Source: Marivirga salinae
GTDB taxonomy: Bacteria; Bacteroidota; Bacteroidia; Cytophagales; Cyclobacteriaceae
Reading direction: 5' to 3'
Assembly: GCF_030503855.1 (NCBI RefSeq)
Contig: NZ_CP129971.1
Location: forward strand, 1,123,501-1,187,500
DNA length: 64,000 nucleotides
In this document: positions 8,590 to 17,565 of the stretch, in pieces
Numbering within the stretch: the first letter of the stretch is position 1
Layout: every line of letters starts with the position of its first letter
Position numbers and translations under genes: made by a program
Notes under the pieces: model-generated
What the model saw: only the letters and a program-made list of their open reading frames with translations
Database searches by the model: none
Told to the model about the DNA's origin: nothing

Positions 8590-9540
8590 TTATTCCTTAT
8601 TCTCCGAATCCCCTTCTTCTAAGGTTTTATTTATTTCATTAATAATAACATTAAGTTCTTCAGATGGATATCTTAATTTTTCAAAAATATTTTTTAATTC
8701 TTCAGGGTTATTAGAGTAATCTGAAATATTGATTAACCCCATAATTCTTGCAAGGGGACCTCTCACTTTGTGAGCATTGATATTCGCATAATCTATAATT
8801 TGTTTGTTTTTAGTGTCTATAACGTTCGTTCTTTCTTCCACCAAAGCTTCAAGGTTGCGATTAATGGCTTCGTACTCTTCATTTTTAGCAATTAACTCCT
8901 CTTGTGTTTCTTGAAGTTCTTTATTTGTACTTCTTAATCGTCTTTCATATTGAGAATTCGTTCGATTATACCATAAAAGTGTGGCGGTGGAGAAAAAAGC
9001 CACAAATAAAGGAGGTAATTTAAAGTCACTAAAATTAGTAACTAGTACTTTCATTGCTTCAGGAGGCTCACCGTAATGAAGTAAAATCTTATCAATGAAT
9101 AAGGTCACCATAAGGTAATAAGTAAAGAAAAAGGCGATATATAATTTATCTTTAGTATGATCAAATAGAATAAAAGGAATGGAACAAAATATCGCTCCCG
9201 CGTACTGAAACCAAATAAATTGACCAGGAAAAATATCTCCAATAATTATAGGGACTCCTAGAAGAATAAAGCCGGGAAAAAACAGAAAGATACTTTTTGA
9301 TAATTTGTAGCGCCTTTTGTGATTCAAAAAAGGGATCAGCAGCATCAAAACAAAAACTCCTGCTCTTCTGTAGGCCGCTAAATAATTTTCAGTATTAAAA
9401 ACATCATTGAACCAAACTAAAACCATGACCACTGCCAAAAATAAAGACATAGTATTGGTTAGAAACACTTTTCGCTTTTCATCATCATCCATTTCTGCAT
9501 GAATTCCAGCTTTTGTCCAATATTGTATATATCCCGTCAA
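8590..9540 (-). CDS. Membrane sensor with histidine-kinase DHp helix but no ATPase domain
   Basis: 316-residue protein with about six hydrophobic segments (residues 28-190), a coiled coil (about 195-245) and a phospho-acceptor-like helix pair with the H-box INAHKVRGPLARIMGL (H257). The protein stops at 316, so the HATPase_c domain found in normal kinases (about 150 residues) is absent; the C-terminus is an acidic tail (EEGDSENKE). It ends with a clear stop, and the downstream DNA toward nhaA is too short to hide the missing domain. It may act as a phosphotransfer or dimerisation partner of another kinase, or simply as a signalling adaptor. No response regulator is adjacent. Confidence 0.75.
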   Translation of the reverse strand: MTGYIQYWTKAGIHAEMDDDEKRKVFLTNTMSLFLAVVMVLVWFNDVFNTENYLAAYRRAGVFVLMLLIPFLNHKRRYKLSKSIFLFFPGFILLGVPIIIGDIFPGQFIWFQYAGAIFCSIPFILFDHTKDKLYIAFFFTYYLMVTLFIDKILLHYGEPPEAMKVLVTNFSDFKLPPLFVAFFSTATLLWYNRTNSQYERRLRSTNKELQETQEELIAKNEEYEAINRNLEALVEERTNVIDTKNKQIIDYANINAHKVRGPLARIMGLINISDYSNNPEELKNIFEKLRYPSEELNVIINEINKTLEEGDSENKE

Positions 9541-9643
9541 CTCTATATTTTCTTAAACTTTAGTTTAACTCAAAATAAAAAATAAAGTTGATTTTTTTCA
9601 ATAAATAAGAATAAGCTCATCTTTCTTTCTTCGAATATGGATT

Positions 9644-9678
9644 TTTGTTCATTGGCTTTCCATTTTTTAGTACCTTTG
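9644..9678 (+). promoter_or_regulatory. Bacteroidota-type promoter of glmM
   Basis: TTTG at 9644-9647 and a perfect TAnnTTTG box TACCTTTG at 9671-9678, spaced 23 bases, 25 bases before the GTG start of the next gene. Confidence 0.7.
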
Positions 9679-9703
9679 CAGATTGAATCAAAAGAAAACA
9701 TAA

Positions 9704-11098
9704 GTGACCTTAATAAAATCAATTTCAGGCATTAGAGGAACCATAGGTGGAAAGACGGGAGATGGATTAACGCCCGTTGATATCGTAAAGTTTAGCAGCG
9801 CCTATGCAGCATGGTTAAGAACCAAATCCGATAACAATAAAGTAGTTATTGGAAGAGATGCAAGACCTACCGGTGAAATGGTGTCTAAACTAGTTACCGC
9901 CACTCTTCAAGGAATGGGAATGAATGTAGTTGATCTAGGATTATCCACTACCCCAACAGTAGAAATAGCCGTTGTTTTAGAAAAAGCAGCCGGTGGATTT
10001 ATCCTTACAGCTAGTCACAATCCCGTTCAATGGAATGCTTTAAAGCTTTTAAACGATAAGGGGGAGTTTATATCTGGTGAAGATGGGCAGGCTATCTTAG
10101 ATTTAGCTGAAAGTGGAGACTACAATTTTAGCGAAGTAAAGAAAATTGGAAAATACACTACGCAAGATCATTATATCCAAAAGCATATCGATATGGTGAT
10201 TGATTTACCATTGGTAGATGTGGCGGCTATTCGTGAAAGAAAATTCAAAGTAGTGGTGGATGCAGTAAATAGTACTGGAGGTATTGCAATTCCAAAGTTA
10301 TTGAAATCATTAGGTGTTGCAGAGGTAAGAGAACTTTATTGCTATCCTGATGGGAACTTTCCACATAATCCAGAGCCACTGCCTGAAAACATCACGCATA
10401 TCTGCAATGAACTGGCGAATGGTCAATATGATTTAGGATTCGTTTTGGATCCCGATGTAGATAGATTAGCTATTGTAAATGAAGATGGAACTCCATTTGG
10501 TGAAGAATACACCTTAGTTGCCGTTGCTGACTATATTTTAAGCCAGCAAAAAGGTAATACGGTCTCCAATCTTTCCAGTACTCGTGCATTACGAGATGTA
10601 ACCGAGAAAAGGGGTGGTTCTTATGAAGCTTCTGCTGTTGGAGAAGTTAATGTAGTAACTAAAATGAAGGAAACGAATGCAGTCATTGGTGGTGAAGGTA
10701 ATGGCGGCATTATTTATCCTGAATTACATTATGGTAGAGATGCATTAGTAGGGATTGCATTATTTCTTACTCACTTAGCAAAATTTGGAAAATCTTGCTC
10801 ACAGTTAAGATCAACTTTCCCAAGTTATCATATCTCAAAAAATAAGATTGAATTAACACCAGATATTGATGTAGATGGTATTTTAGAAGCTATTCAAGAG
10901 CGTTATAAAAATCAACCTATTAACACAATAGACGGAGTTAAAGTAGAATTCGATAAAGAATGGGTGCATTTGCGCAAATCAAATACTGAACCCATTATCA
11001 GAATATATTCAGAATCCGATTCCGAATCTAAAGCTGAGCATTTAGCTCAAAAAATGATTTCGGATATTAAAGAGATTATCGCATATAAAGAAAATTAA
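9704..11098 (+). CDS. glmM: Phosphoglucosamine mutase / phosphohexomutase
   Basis: 464-residue alpha-D-phosphohexomutase that should convert glucosamine-6-phosphate to glucosamine-1-phosphate for UDP-GlcNAc, the precursor of peptidoglycan and of the sugars made further along this window. Four-domain features are seen: the phosphoserine loop TASHNP (S104), the metal loop DPDVDR (D249, D251, D253), the sugar loop GGEGNGG, and the C-terminal phosphate loop RKSNTEPIIRIY. The start codon is GTG at 9704, fixed by the TACCTTTG promoter just upstream. Phosphomannomutase activity cannot be excluded from sequence alone; in Bacteroidota the same annotation ambiguity is usual. Forms an operon with the next gene (4 bases apart). 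Confidence 0.88.
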   Translation: MTLIKSISGIRGTIGGKTGDGLTPVDIVKFSSAYAAWLRTKSDNNKVVIGRDARPTGEMVSKLVTATLQGMGMNVVDLGLSTTPTVEIAVVLEKAAGGFILTASHNPVQWNALKLLNDKGEFISGEDGQAILDLAESGDYNFSEVKKIGKYTTQDHYIQKHIDMVIDLPLVDVAAIRERKFKVVVDAVNSTGGIAIPKLLKSLGVAEVRELYCYPDGNFPHNPEPLPENITHICNELANGQYDLGFVLDPDVDRLAIVNEDGTPFGEEYTLVAVADYILSQQKGNTVSNLSSTRALRDVTEKRGGSYEASAVGEVNVVTKMKETNAVIGGEGNGGIIYPELHYGRDALVGIALFLTHLAKFGKSCSQLRSTFPSYHISKNKIELTPDIDVDGILEAIQERYKNQPINTIDGVKVEFDKEWVHLRKSNTEPIIRIYSESDSESKAEHLAQKMISDIKEIIAYKEN

Positions 11099-11102
11099 TA
11101 TT

Positions 11103-12251
11103 ATGGCAGGGATTTATTTAGATAATGCAGCTACCACCGCTTTAGACCCTGAAGTTTTTGAAGCGATGAAGCCTTTTATGTTGAATCATTATGGCAATCC
11201 TTCATCTATTCATTCTCATGGACGAGAGGTAAGGGCAGCCATTGAAAAATCTAGAAGGACAATTGCTGAATTATTGAATACTTCTCCTTCTGAAATATTC
11301 TTTACTTCTGGAGGAACTGAGGCTGATAATACTGCTTTAAGATGTAGTATAGAGCAAAAAGGAATCAAAAAAGTTTTGACTTCCAAGATTGAGCATCATG
11401 CGGTATTGCATACGCTTCAACATTTGGAAAAAGCAGGACATGTTGAGTTGGATTATGTTCCTTTGGACGAAAATGGCTCAGTTGAGTTGGATGCTTTAAA
11501 GGATTGGTTAAGTAAGAATCCAGAAAGTTTAGTTTCCTTAATGCATGGTAATAATGAAATAGGAAACATCCTCGATATTGAAGAAGTGAGCTGGCTTTGT
11601 AAGCAGTATAATGCTGTTTTTCATTCTGATACAGTTCAAACCATGGCTCATTACAACCATGATTTGCAGGAAATTAAGGCACAACATATTGTTGGGGCGG
11701 CTCATAAATTCCACGGGCCAAAAGGTGTGGGTTTCTTATACATTAATAATGAACATAAGATTCATCCTTTTATTCATGGCGGAGCCCAAGAGCGAAATAT
11801 GCGTGGAGGAACTGAAAATGTTTATGGTATTGTTGGTTTAGCTAAAGCAATGGAAATAGCTTATCGGGATATGGAAGAACATCAAAACCATATTCAGGGC
11901 TTAAAGGATAGAATGATTCAAAAGCTGAAAGCTAAAGTTGATGGAGTAGCTTTTAATGGTTTATGTGCTGATCCAGATAAAAGCCTTTATACGGTATTGA
12001 ATGTTTGCCTACCTCCTTCGGATATGAGCGATATGCTATTATTTAATTTAGATATTAAAGGCATTTCTGCAAGTGGAGGTTCAGCTTGTAGTAGTGGTAG
12101 TGATGTTGGTTCGCATGTTATTGCTGAGTTAGGAAAAGCTTCAGAAAGACCAAATGTTCGTTTTTCATTCAGTAAATATAATACAGCCGATGAAATTGAT
12201 AAAGCGGTTGATGCTCTAGCTGAAATTTATGAAAAGAAGACGGTAGGATAA
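11103..12251 (+). CDS. Cysteine desulfurase (NifS/IscS class V aminotransferase)
   Basis: 382-residue PLP enzyme that takes sulfur from L-cysteine as a persulfide for Fe-S clusters or thiolation. Seen: N-terminal YLDNAATT, cofactor lysine K202 in GAAHKFHGPKGVGFLY, and the active-site cysteine C329 in SASGGSACSSGSDVGSH. The extended, serine-rich active-site loop points to the NifS/IscS-like group I rather than SufS. No iscU, iscR or fdx gene follows. It starts four bases after glmM, so the two are cotranscribed; this pairing has no obvious metabolic logic. Which sulfur acceptor it serves is unknown. Confidence 0.9.
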   Translation: MAGIYLDNAATTALDPEVFEAMKPFMLNHYGNPSSIHSHGREVRAAIEKSRRTIAELLNTSPSEIFFTSGGTEADNTALRCSIEQKGIKKVLTSKIEHHAVLHTLQHLEKAGHVELDYVPLDENGSVELDALKDWLSKNPESLVSLMHGNNEIGNILDIEEVSWLCKQYNAVFHSDTVQTMAHYNHDLQEIKAQHIVGAAHKFHGPKGVGFLYINNEHKIHPFIHGGAQERNMRGGTENVYGIVGLAKAMEIAYRDMEEHQNHIQGLKDRMIQKLKAKVDGVAFNGLCADPDKSLYTVLNVCLPPSDMSDMLLFNLDIKGISASGGSACSSGSDVGSHVIAELGKASERPNVRFSFSKYNTADEIDKAVDALAEIYEKKTVG

Positions 12252-12257
12252 AACTTA

Positions 12258-12291
12258 AACTTTTCCAAAGCTCCAAAACTTTGGAAAAGTT
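12258..12291. terminator. Bidirectional hairpin between convergent genes
   Basis: Perfect 13-base inverted repeat AACTTTTCCAAAG / CTTTGGAAAAGTT with an 8-base loop, between the cysteine desulfurase and the convergent universal stress gene. No strong T-run follows. A related, less perfect copy lies at 22208-22238, so it may be a dispersed repeat serving as terminator. Confidence 0.65.
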
Positions 12292-12303
12292 AATTTCTAG
12301 GAA

Positions 12304-13218
12304 TTAAAGTTTAAGTAAAGCTTTCAGAAAGCCCATATTCTCTCCTTTTTCTTTTACAATCATCAAAGGAATTTCGCTGTCATAAATCACTACTTTTTCA
12401 GCTACGCTTCCTAATAAAATAGAAGCTAGTCCGGTTCTCCCTTTTGAGCCCATAATAATCATATCGGCATTTTGGTCTGATGCAAATCCAAATATTTTAT
12501 CTGCTGGAGAATCATCGTCATCCAGAACAAAATGGCATTCTAAATCTTCTGGAAAGTCATTTCTTTTTACAAAATCCTTAAAATCATTTTTTGCGTGCCC
12601 TTTCATTATAGTAGCAAATTCATCATAGGTTTTGCCTGTTTTATTATAACCAACAGGAACTCTGAATACATTGACAAGAGATAAATTGATGTTTTTATCT
12701 TTTGTGATAGCCATAGCTTCTTCTACAGCTAGTTTAGAATGCTTTGAGAAATCCGCAGATACCACAATTTTATCCAGTTTAAAGTCAAAATCTTCAGGCA
12801 CTATCATAAGGGAAGTTTGGGCCACTTTTGCTATTTTATTAGGAACAATCCCTCCTCCTTTTAGCTTTCTTTTTCTGCCCATCACCATCATGTCAACATC
12901 TTTGATGTTGACCCATTTTAATATTTGATCTGAAGGGTCTCCCTCCTTAATTTCGATTACTTTTTCGCAATCAAATCCTGATTCCCATGATGAATTGACT
13001 ACTTTGTCAATGGAATCCGCAATAGATTCATCATTTGGCGCCATTAAGTCAGGATAGCTTTTTCTTAAATCTTCAGGTAACTCTAAGTCTCTTGAAACAT
13101 GGATAAAATACACTTTCTCACTTTTCAAAAATTTGGCTAAATGAGATGTATATTTAATTAATAATTCATCCATTTCAGTTAAGTCAAGCGCAACTAAAAG
13201 TCTTTCTATTTTATACAT
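12304..13218 (-). CDS. Tandem universal stress protein
   Basis: 304-residue soluble protein with two UspA domains (about 1-145 and 150-290). The second domain has the ATP-binding pattern GXXGX9GS as MGSKGRTGLASILLGSVAEKV; the first has a degenerate version (MGRKRKLKGGGIVPNKIAKV), so probably only one site binds ATP. A short hydrophobic C-terminal stretch (MGFLKALLKL) ends the protein. It follows the M1 aminopeptidase gene by 24 bases on the same strand and is likely cotranscribed. A role in stress survival is family knowledge; no specific trigger can be read. Confidence 0.88.
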   Translation of the reverse strand: MYKIERLLVALDLTEMDELLIKYTSHLAKFLKSEKVYFIHVSRDLELPEDLRKSYPDLMAPNDESIADSIDKVVNSSWESGFDCEKVIEIKEGDPSDQILKWVNIKDVDMMVMGRKRKLKGGGIVPNKIAKVAQTSLMIVPEDFDFKLDKIVVSADFSKHSKLAVEEAMAITKDKNINLSLVNVFRVPVGYNKTGKTYDEFATIMKGHAKNDFKDFVKRNDFPEDLECHFVLDDDDSPADKIFGFASDQNADMIIMGSKGRTGLASILLGSVAEKVVIYDSEIPLMIVKEKGENMGFLKALLKL

Positions 13219-13242
13219 TTCAGTTTAATTTATTTAGTAAAA

Positions 13243-15126
13243 TCAATCGGTTTTGTAATTTAATAATTTATCTAACGAATTGTAGCTTACATAGTGGTAA
13301 TTTTCTCTTGCTTTTTTATAGATGTTTAAAGCAATTCTTTTACCGGTTTCAGTTTTAATAAGTTCAGCATATATAGGCATTAAGAATTTTTTTCTTCCAG
13401 TATTGATTAGGAAGTTTTCCATTGCTCCATAAGCAGGGATAAACTCTTTTTTAATGGCTAACAAAAACCATTCAGTTAATATTTCTGAATTACTGCTATT
13501 GGTGAAATCAAATTTCTCATCCAGTAATTTCACTTCTGCATATTCAATAGAATCCGGCAGCTGATGAAAGAAATGTAAAAATTCGTGTGTACTCCATTCT
13601 AGCGTATTCAAAGTGTCAATATTTCCAGTATTCAACCATTTTGCAATAGACTGTTCAATATTAATGAATTTAACAGAATTTGGTTTTGGTAGATCATTAG
13701 GAATTCCGGTACCATAAACCCAATTAGAGAATAATTCCTTTGGGAGTTCAATGTCATTTTTTCCGAATAAATTCTGCTCCATATACAGAATAAATTGCTC
13801 AGTATTTATGCTTTCAAAGGCGTGCTCATTAAAATATTGCTTTAAAAATTCATCGAAATTTCCTCTTCCACTTATCTCTTCAATCTTTCTTAAAAAGAAA
13901 TAACCCTTGTCATAAGCGATAGCAGTCATTCCCACATCAGGATTTCTTCCACTTAATTCTAATTTCAAACGGGTGTCTGCAGCATTTCCATTATCTATCA
14001 ATTCCTTCGCTTCCTCTTTTAATTCTTTAAAAGAAATAGAAGCCAACATTTCGGCATAATCCTTACCATAGAGCTCTTCCATAATACGGTATTCAAAATA
14101 AACTGTGAACCCTTCATTTAGCCAGAAATCATCCCAAGTGGCATTGGTAACTAAGTTTCCTGACCAACTATGTGCTAGTTCGTGAGCGATTAAGGAAACC
14201 AATGATTTATCACCTGATAATATGGTAGGTGTTGCAAATGTCAGCCTTGGATTTTCCATTCCTCCAAATGGAAAACTTGGAGGTAAAACCAAAACATCAA
14301 ATTGTTCCCATCTATACTTCCCATAAAGCTTTTCAGCTGTTTCCAAGAAGGATTGTAAATCCTCCAAATCAGTTATTGCTTTTTCCATAGTGGCAGGCTC
14401 AGCATATATCCCAGTTTCTTCACCTGTTTCATGATATTCCAATTTACCTACTGCCAAAGCCATCAAATAGGCAGGAATTGGTTGTTGCATTTTAAAACTA
14501 TAATTTCCAGTTGAGTCAATTTTTTGAGGGTTTTCAGCACTCATTAAAGCTAGGTTTCCTTCTGGGACTTTTACTTTTGCTTCATATGTGAAGCGGATGC
14601 CGGGTGAATCCTGAATAGGAATCCATGTTCGGCAAAGAATTGCTTGAGATTGTGTAAATAAAAATGGAGAATCTCCAGCAGTTTGTTGGGCATTTAACCA
14701 CTGCAAAGCTTCAGCCTTTTCAGGTGTTTTATATTGAATACTGATTGTTTTGGTATCTTTTGATAAAGGTATGTGCAAAGCTTGGCCTAAAATCTCATCT
14801 TGCTCTTTTAATTCAAAATCAGTACTATCATTTTCATTTCTCCATATTTTCTCGATTTCTAAATTTTTAGTATCTAATATGATTTCCTTAGCACTTTGAG
14901 ATTTTCGAATATCATATTGAGCTATTGCTTGTATGGTTTTATTCTCAAAATCAATAGTTGAATTCCAATTTAGATGGGTAATGAGAGCCTCTTGAGGTTT
15001 AGCAAATGAATGCTGATCAGGATTTTGAAAATCTGTTGAAGTAATTCTATTGTTTTCCATATTTTTATTTTCATTACAAGAAAACAAGCCTAATATCACA
15101 CAAAATAATAAAGCTAATTTTTTCAT
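13243..15126 (-). CDS. M1-family zinc aminopeptidase lipoprotein (LTA4 hydrolase-like)
   Basis: 627-residue periplasm-facing zinc aminopeptidase. The N-terminus is a lipoprotein signal (MKKLALLFCVILGLFSC, lipid cysteine C17). M1 motifs follow: GGMEN (288-292), HELAH (315-319) and the third zinc ligand E338 in WLNEGFTVYFEYR. The C-terminal helical domain (about 480-620) has the leukotriene-A4-hydrolase arrangement seen in compact M1 enzymes. It should remove N-terminal residues from peptides at the cell envelope. Two spaced acidic/asparagine stretches after C17 fit an outer-membrane lipoprotein. First gene of a pair with the universal stress gene. Confidence 0.92.
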   Translation of the reverse strand: MKKLALLFCVILGLFSCNENKNMENNRITSTDFQNPDQHSFAKPQEALITHLNWNSTIDFENKTIQAIAQYDIRKSQSAKEIILDTKNLEIEKIWRNENDSTDFELKEQDEILGQALHIPLSKDTKTISIQYKTPEKAEALQWLNAQQTAGDSPFLFTQSQAILCRTWIPIQDSPGIRFTYEAKVKVPEGNLALMSAENPQKIDSTGNYSFKMQQPIPAYLMALAVGKLEYHETGEETGIYAEPATMEKAITDLEDLQSFLETAEKLYGKYRWEQFDVLVLPPSFPFGGMENPRLTFATPTILSGDKSLVSLIAHELAHSWSGNLVTNATWDDFWLNEGFTVYFEYRIMEELYGKDYAEMLASISFKELKEEAKELIDNGNAADTRLKLELSGRNPDVGMTAIAYDKGYFFLRKIEEISGRGNFDEFLKQYFNEHAFESINTEQFILYMEQNLFGKNDIELPKELFSNWVYGTGIPNDLPKPNSVKFINIEQSIAKWLNTGNIDTLNTLEWSTHEFLHFFHQLPDSIEYAEVKLLDEKFDFTNSSNSEILTEWFLLAIKKEFIPAYGAMENFLINTGRKKFLMPIYAELIKTETGKRIALNIYKKARENYHYVSYNSLDKLLNYKTD

Positions 15127-15340
15127 TTCTGTTGATTAAAATTTTATTTTAAGCCTTAATATTTTAAAATATGAAAGCTAAGACTAAATTAGTTAAATGA
15201 AATGATCATACCTTAAAAGCAAATTATTATCTTTAGAATACACGAGAAAAAGAAATATTTAAAGTAAAAAAAGACACGACTATCGAAAATTATAACAAGA
15301 TTTTGAAGTTAACGTAATTTGTTATCATATTTGATACAGT

Positions 15341-15715
15341 ATGTTTAGAATGTCAGGAACACATCAGAGACCCACGGTGGTCATCGATATAGAAAAAGGT
15401 TTTTTTGAAATCTCAGGGTCTTCAATTCCAGAGAACCCTATGGATGTTTTTACACCCATTTTTGATCATCTTAATCGGTACATGGAAGATCCATGTCCAG
15501 TTACGGAATTACATTTTCGGTTAGATTATTTCAACACAAGTACCTCGAAACTAATGTTGGATATGATTCATAAAATGGAATCTATTAAAGACCAGAAAGG
15601 CAATGATGTTAAAATCAAATGGTTTTACAGAGAAGCAGATGATGATATGATGGAAATAGGAGAGGATTTTGCTAATCTTTGTAGATTACCGATCGAGATT
15701 ATTCCTTATAGTTAA
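15341..15715 (+). CDS. siaC: SiaC-family (DUF1987) regulatory phosphoprotein
   Basis: 124-residue cytosolic protein of the DUF1987/SiaC family. In Pseudomonas SiaC is phosphorylated by SiaB and dephosphorylated by SiaA and controls diguanylate cyclase activity and aggregation. The conserved core LDYFNTSTSK (residues 61-70), containing the threonine/serine cluster that carries the phosphate in the family, is intact. Length is normal. Unlike many loci there is no siaA/siaB-like or GGDEF gene beside it: it is a single gene between an M1 peptidase and a convergent decarboxylase. A start at M4 is possible. Confidence 0.82.
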   Translation: MFRMSGTHQRPTVVIDIEKGFFEISGSSIPENPMDVFTPIFDHLNRYMEDPCPVTELHFRLDYFNTSTSKLMLDMIHKMESIKDQKGNDVKIKWFYREADDDMMEIGEDFANLCRLPIEIIPYS

Positions 15716-15769
15716 AGTCCAGCCTCCTTGCCCCCAATCCCGCCAACTGGCGGGGAATGGCGCACGGAA
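15716..15769. repeat. Dispersed C-run/G-run palindromic repeat, copy A
   Basis: GC-rich 54-base stretch directly after the siaC stop codon. It contains GCCCCCAAT, a 6-base-pair hairpin CCCGCC-aact-GGCGGG (15739-15754), GGGGAA and GCACGGAAT. The same blocks in the same order follow another stop codon at 26362 without the inner hairpin. May act as a transcription terminator. Confidence 0.6.
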
Positions 15770-15903
15770 TGGTCTTTTTTTAAAATGTTCAAACACAGTT
15801 TTAAAGCTTTAACTTCTAGGTTTGATGGGTCTAATCAACAACTTTAGCTGTTACTTTGTGTTCTTTGTTAATCTTTGTTGTTAAAAGAAAAAACATTTGG
15901 AGT

Positions 15904-17118
15904 TTAAACTTCCCCTAAAAACAACTCCAATTTTTCTATAGTAACATGATCCATCACTACTATTTTATACCATTTTGGATTTTTATGATTATCTGGGATC
16001 AATCCATATTTTTTACAAACTGCTTGCTTTAAGTATGGAGCTTTAATCGTCACAATATTAGCATCCGGATATCGGTAAAACTCGAATTTTTTATCTTTTA
16101 ATTGATCACAAAGCCATTGAGTTCTATGATTTAAAACCAAAGTTTTCTCATACCAACCGTTTGGCCCATATGTCATTAAGATCATCCAGATAGCAATAGC
16201 ATTTGCCCCAGAGCGAGATCCAATTAAAGTAAAATCTTGACCTTCAACATAGCTGGCTTCTTGCGTATTGGCATAATGCATCCAATTTTTACGGATTAAA
16301 AAGATTCCGGTTCCATAAGGTGCCTGTAGCATTTTATGGGCATCTAATGTTACTGAATTGACATGTGGGTTACTAAAATTTAAATCATTTTCAGGCTTTG
16401 CAAATGGAAAGAAAAAACCGCCATAAGCACCATCCACATGTAATTTGAATTCTAAATTTTTCTCTATTAAAAGATCAGTGTAAATATTAACATTATCAAC
16501 AGAGCCAAACATGGTGGTCATCATATTGGCCATAATGATGAAATATTTCTTTCCATCTGCTTGTGCTATTGAAATAGTCTCCTCCAAAGCTTCTTTGCTT
16601 ATAGAACGATTATTTTCATCAACAGTCACTTTATAGAAATCAATCTGCAGTACATTGGAGGCTTTTGCAGAAGAGTAATGTGCATCTGATGAGCTAATAA
16701 GTGCTATTTCATTTAGTTTTGCATTGTGCTCTTGCTTGAAATAGTTCCTGTAGATCCACACAGCCTGCATATTCGCTTCAGTACCACCCGAAGCTACATA
16801 CCCATCATACTCAGTGGTACAATGTAAAATGTCTTCTGCACAGATCTTGATTACTTCCTTTTCAAGTTCCTGAGTGCCCTTGAAAAAGCTTTCTGATTCA
16901 CCTAAAGTATGACAGCCAATATGATTCGGATTGTGAATTAAGGTGGATAGATAAGGAGCGTCTTCTAGGAATGGCGCATTTTGATAAAATACCTTATCAT
17001 CTAAATGAGAAGCTGGTAATCCAATAATGTTTTGAGTATAGTAATCTACATTTTCTGAAAGTGCAGAAAATATCCTTTGTCTGATCTCTTGCTGAGATAG
17101 CTTTTTCCACTTTTGCAT
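15904..17118 (-). CDS. Group II PLP-dependent amino acid decarboxylase
   Basis: 404-residue fold-type-I decarboxylase of the glutamate/aspartate/aromatic group. Seen: GGTEANMQAVW near residue 111, the PLP-stacking histidine in SSDAHYSSAKAS (H147), the aspartate D229 in LHVDGAYGG, and the Schiff-base lysine K262 in VTLDAHKMLQAPYGTG. It should release CO2 from an amino acid to give an amine; the substrate (aromatic amino acid, aspartate, glutamate or diaminobutyrate) cannot be fixed from sequence. It stands alone, with no transporter or partner gene. Shorter than most 460-480-residue relatives, mostly at the N-terminus, but motifs are intact. Confidence 0.85.
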   Translation of the reverse strand: MQKWKKLSQQEIRQRIFSALSENVDYYTQNIIGLPASHLDDKVFYQNAPFLEDAPYLSTLIHNPNHIGCHTLGESESFFKGTQELEKEVIKICAEDILHCTTEYDGYVASGGTEANMQAVWIYRNYFKQEHNAKLNEIALISSSDAHYSSAKASNVLQIDFYKVTVDENNRSISKEALEETISIAQADGKKYFIIMANMMTTMFGSVDNVNIYTDLLIEKNLEFKLHVDGAYGGFFFPFAKPENDLNFSNPHVNSVTLDAHKMLQAPYGTGIFLIRKNWMHYANTQEASYVEGQDFTLIGSRSGANAIAIWMILMTYGPNGWYEKTLVLNHRTQWLCDQLKDKKFEFYRYPDANIVTIKAPYLKQAVCKKYGLIPDNHKNPKWYKIVVMDHVTIEKLELFLGEV

Positions 17119-17338
17119 GAATATGAAATTTTAATGGTTTTGAAATTTGTCAGATTCCTCGTGCGGAGATCTTGGATATGAGCCGTAAATGTAGGGAAAT
17201 TGATGTAATAATTTAAATTCCTTTAGCCTTTTAAGTAAATCCATTAAATTTATTTTTAAAATAGCTTCTTTTGATCTCTTCTATGAAGGGATGAGCTAGA
17301 TAGCTTTTTAGCTTAATGAATTATAATTGAATATGCAT

Positions 17339-17491
17339 ATGAAAAAAATTAAGAAAAAGTATGTGGTTGGATTTATTGTGGGTTTATTAACAGTTTTGAC
17401 AATGGAATTTTTGATGAATACAGAAAAATATGTAAATGCCTTTAATGAAGGTTATAATAAAGCTCATCAATCTGAAAAAAGCCAAAATTAA
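17339..17491 (+). CDS. Small single-span membrane peptide (50 aa)
   Basis: Short open frame with a convincing layout: basic N-terminus (MKKIKKKY), one hydrophobic span (VVGFIVGLLTVLTMEFLM) and a polar, amphipathic C-terminus (ENTEKYVNAFNEGYNKAH-type). An in-frame ATG two codons upstream (17333) is an alternative start. It is convergent with atpC and ends just before the ATP synthase terminator. I do not recognise a family. Coding is judged from codon use and topology only. Confidence 0.5.
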   Translation: MKKIKKKYVVGFIVGLLTVLTMEFLMNTEKYVNAFNEGYNKAHQSEKSQN

Positions 17492-17506
17492 TAAGTAACT
17501 GTGGAC

Positions 17507-17541
17507 AAAAAAAAGCCGACTTACGTACAGTAAATCGGCTT
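17507..17541 (-). terminator. Rho-independent terminator of atpDC
   Basis: Minus-strand hairpin with arms AAGCCGATTTAC and GTAAGTCGGCTT (one mismatch, 5-base loop) followed by a run of eight T. It lies 25 bases after the atpC stop. Confidence 0.85.
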
Positions 17542-17565
17542 AGAATTTATAAATATTTAACTAAA

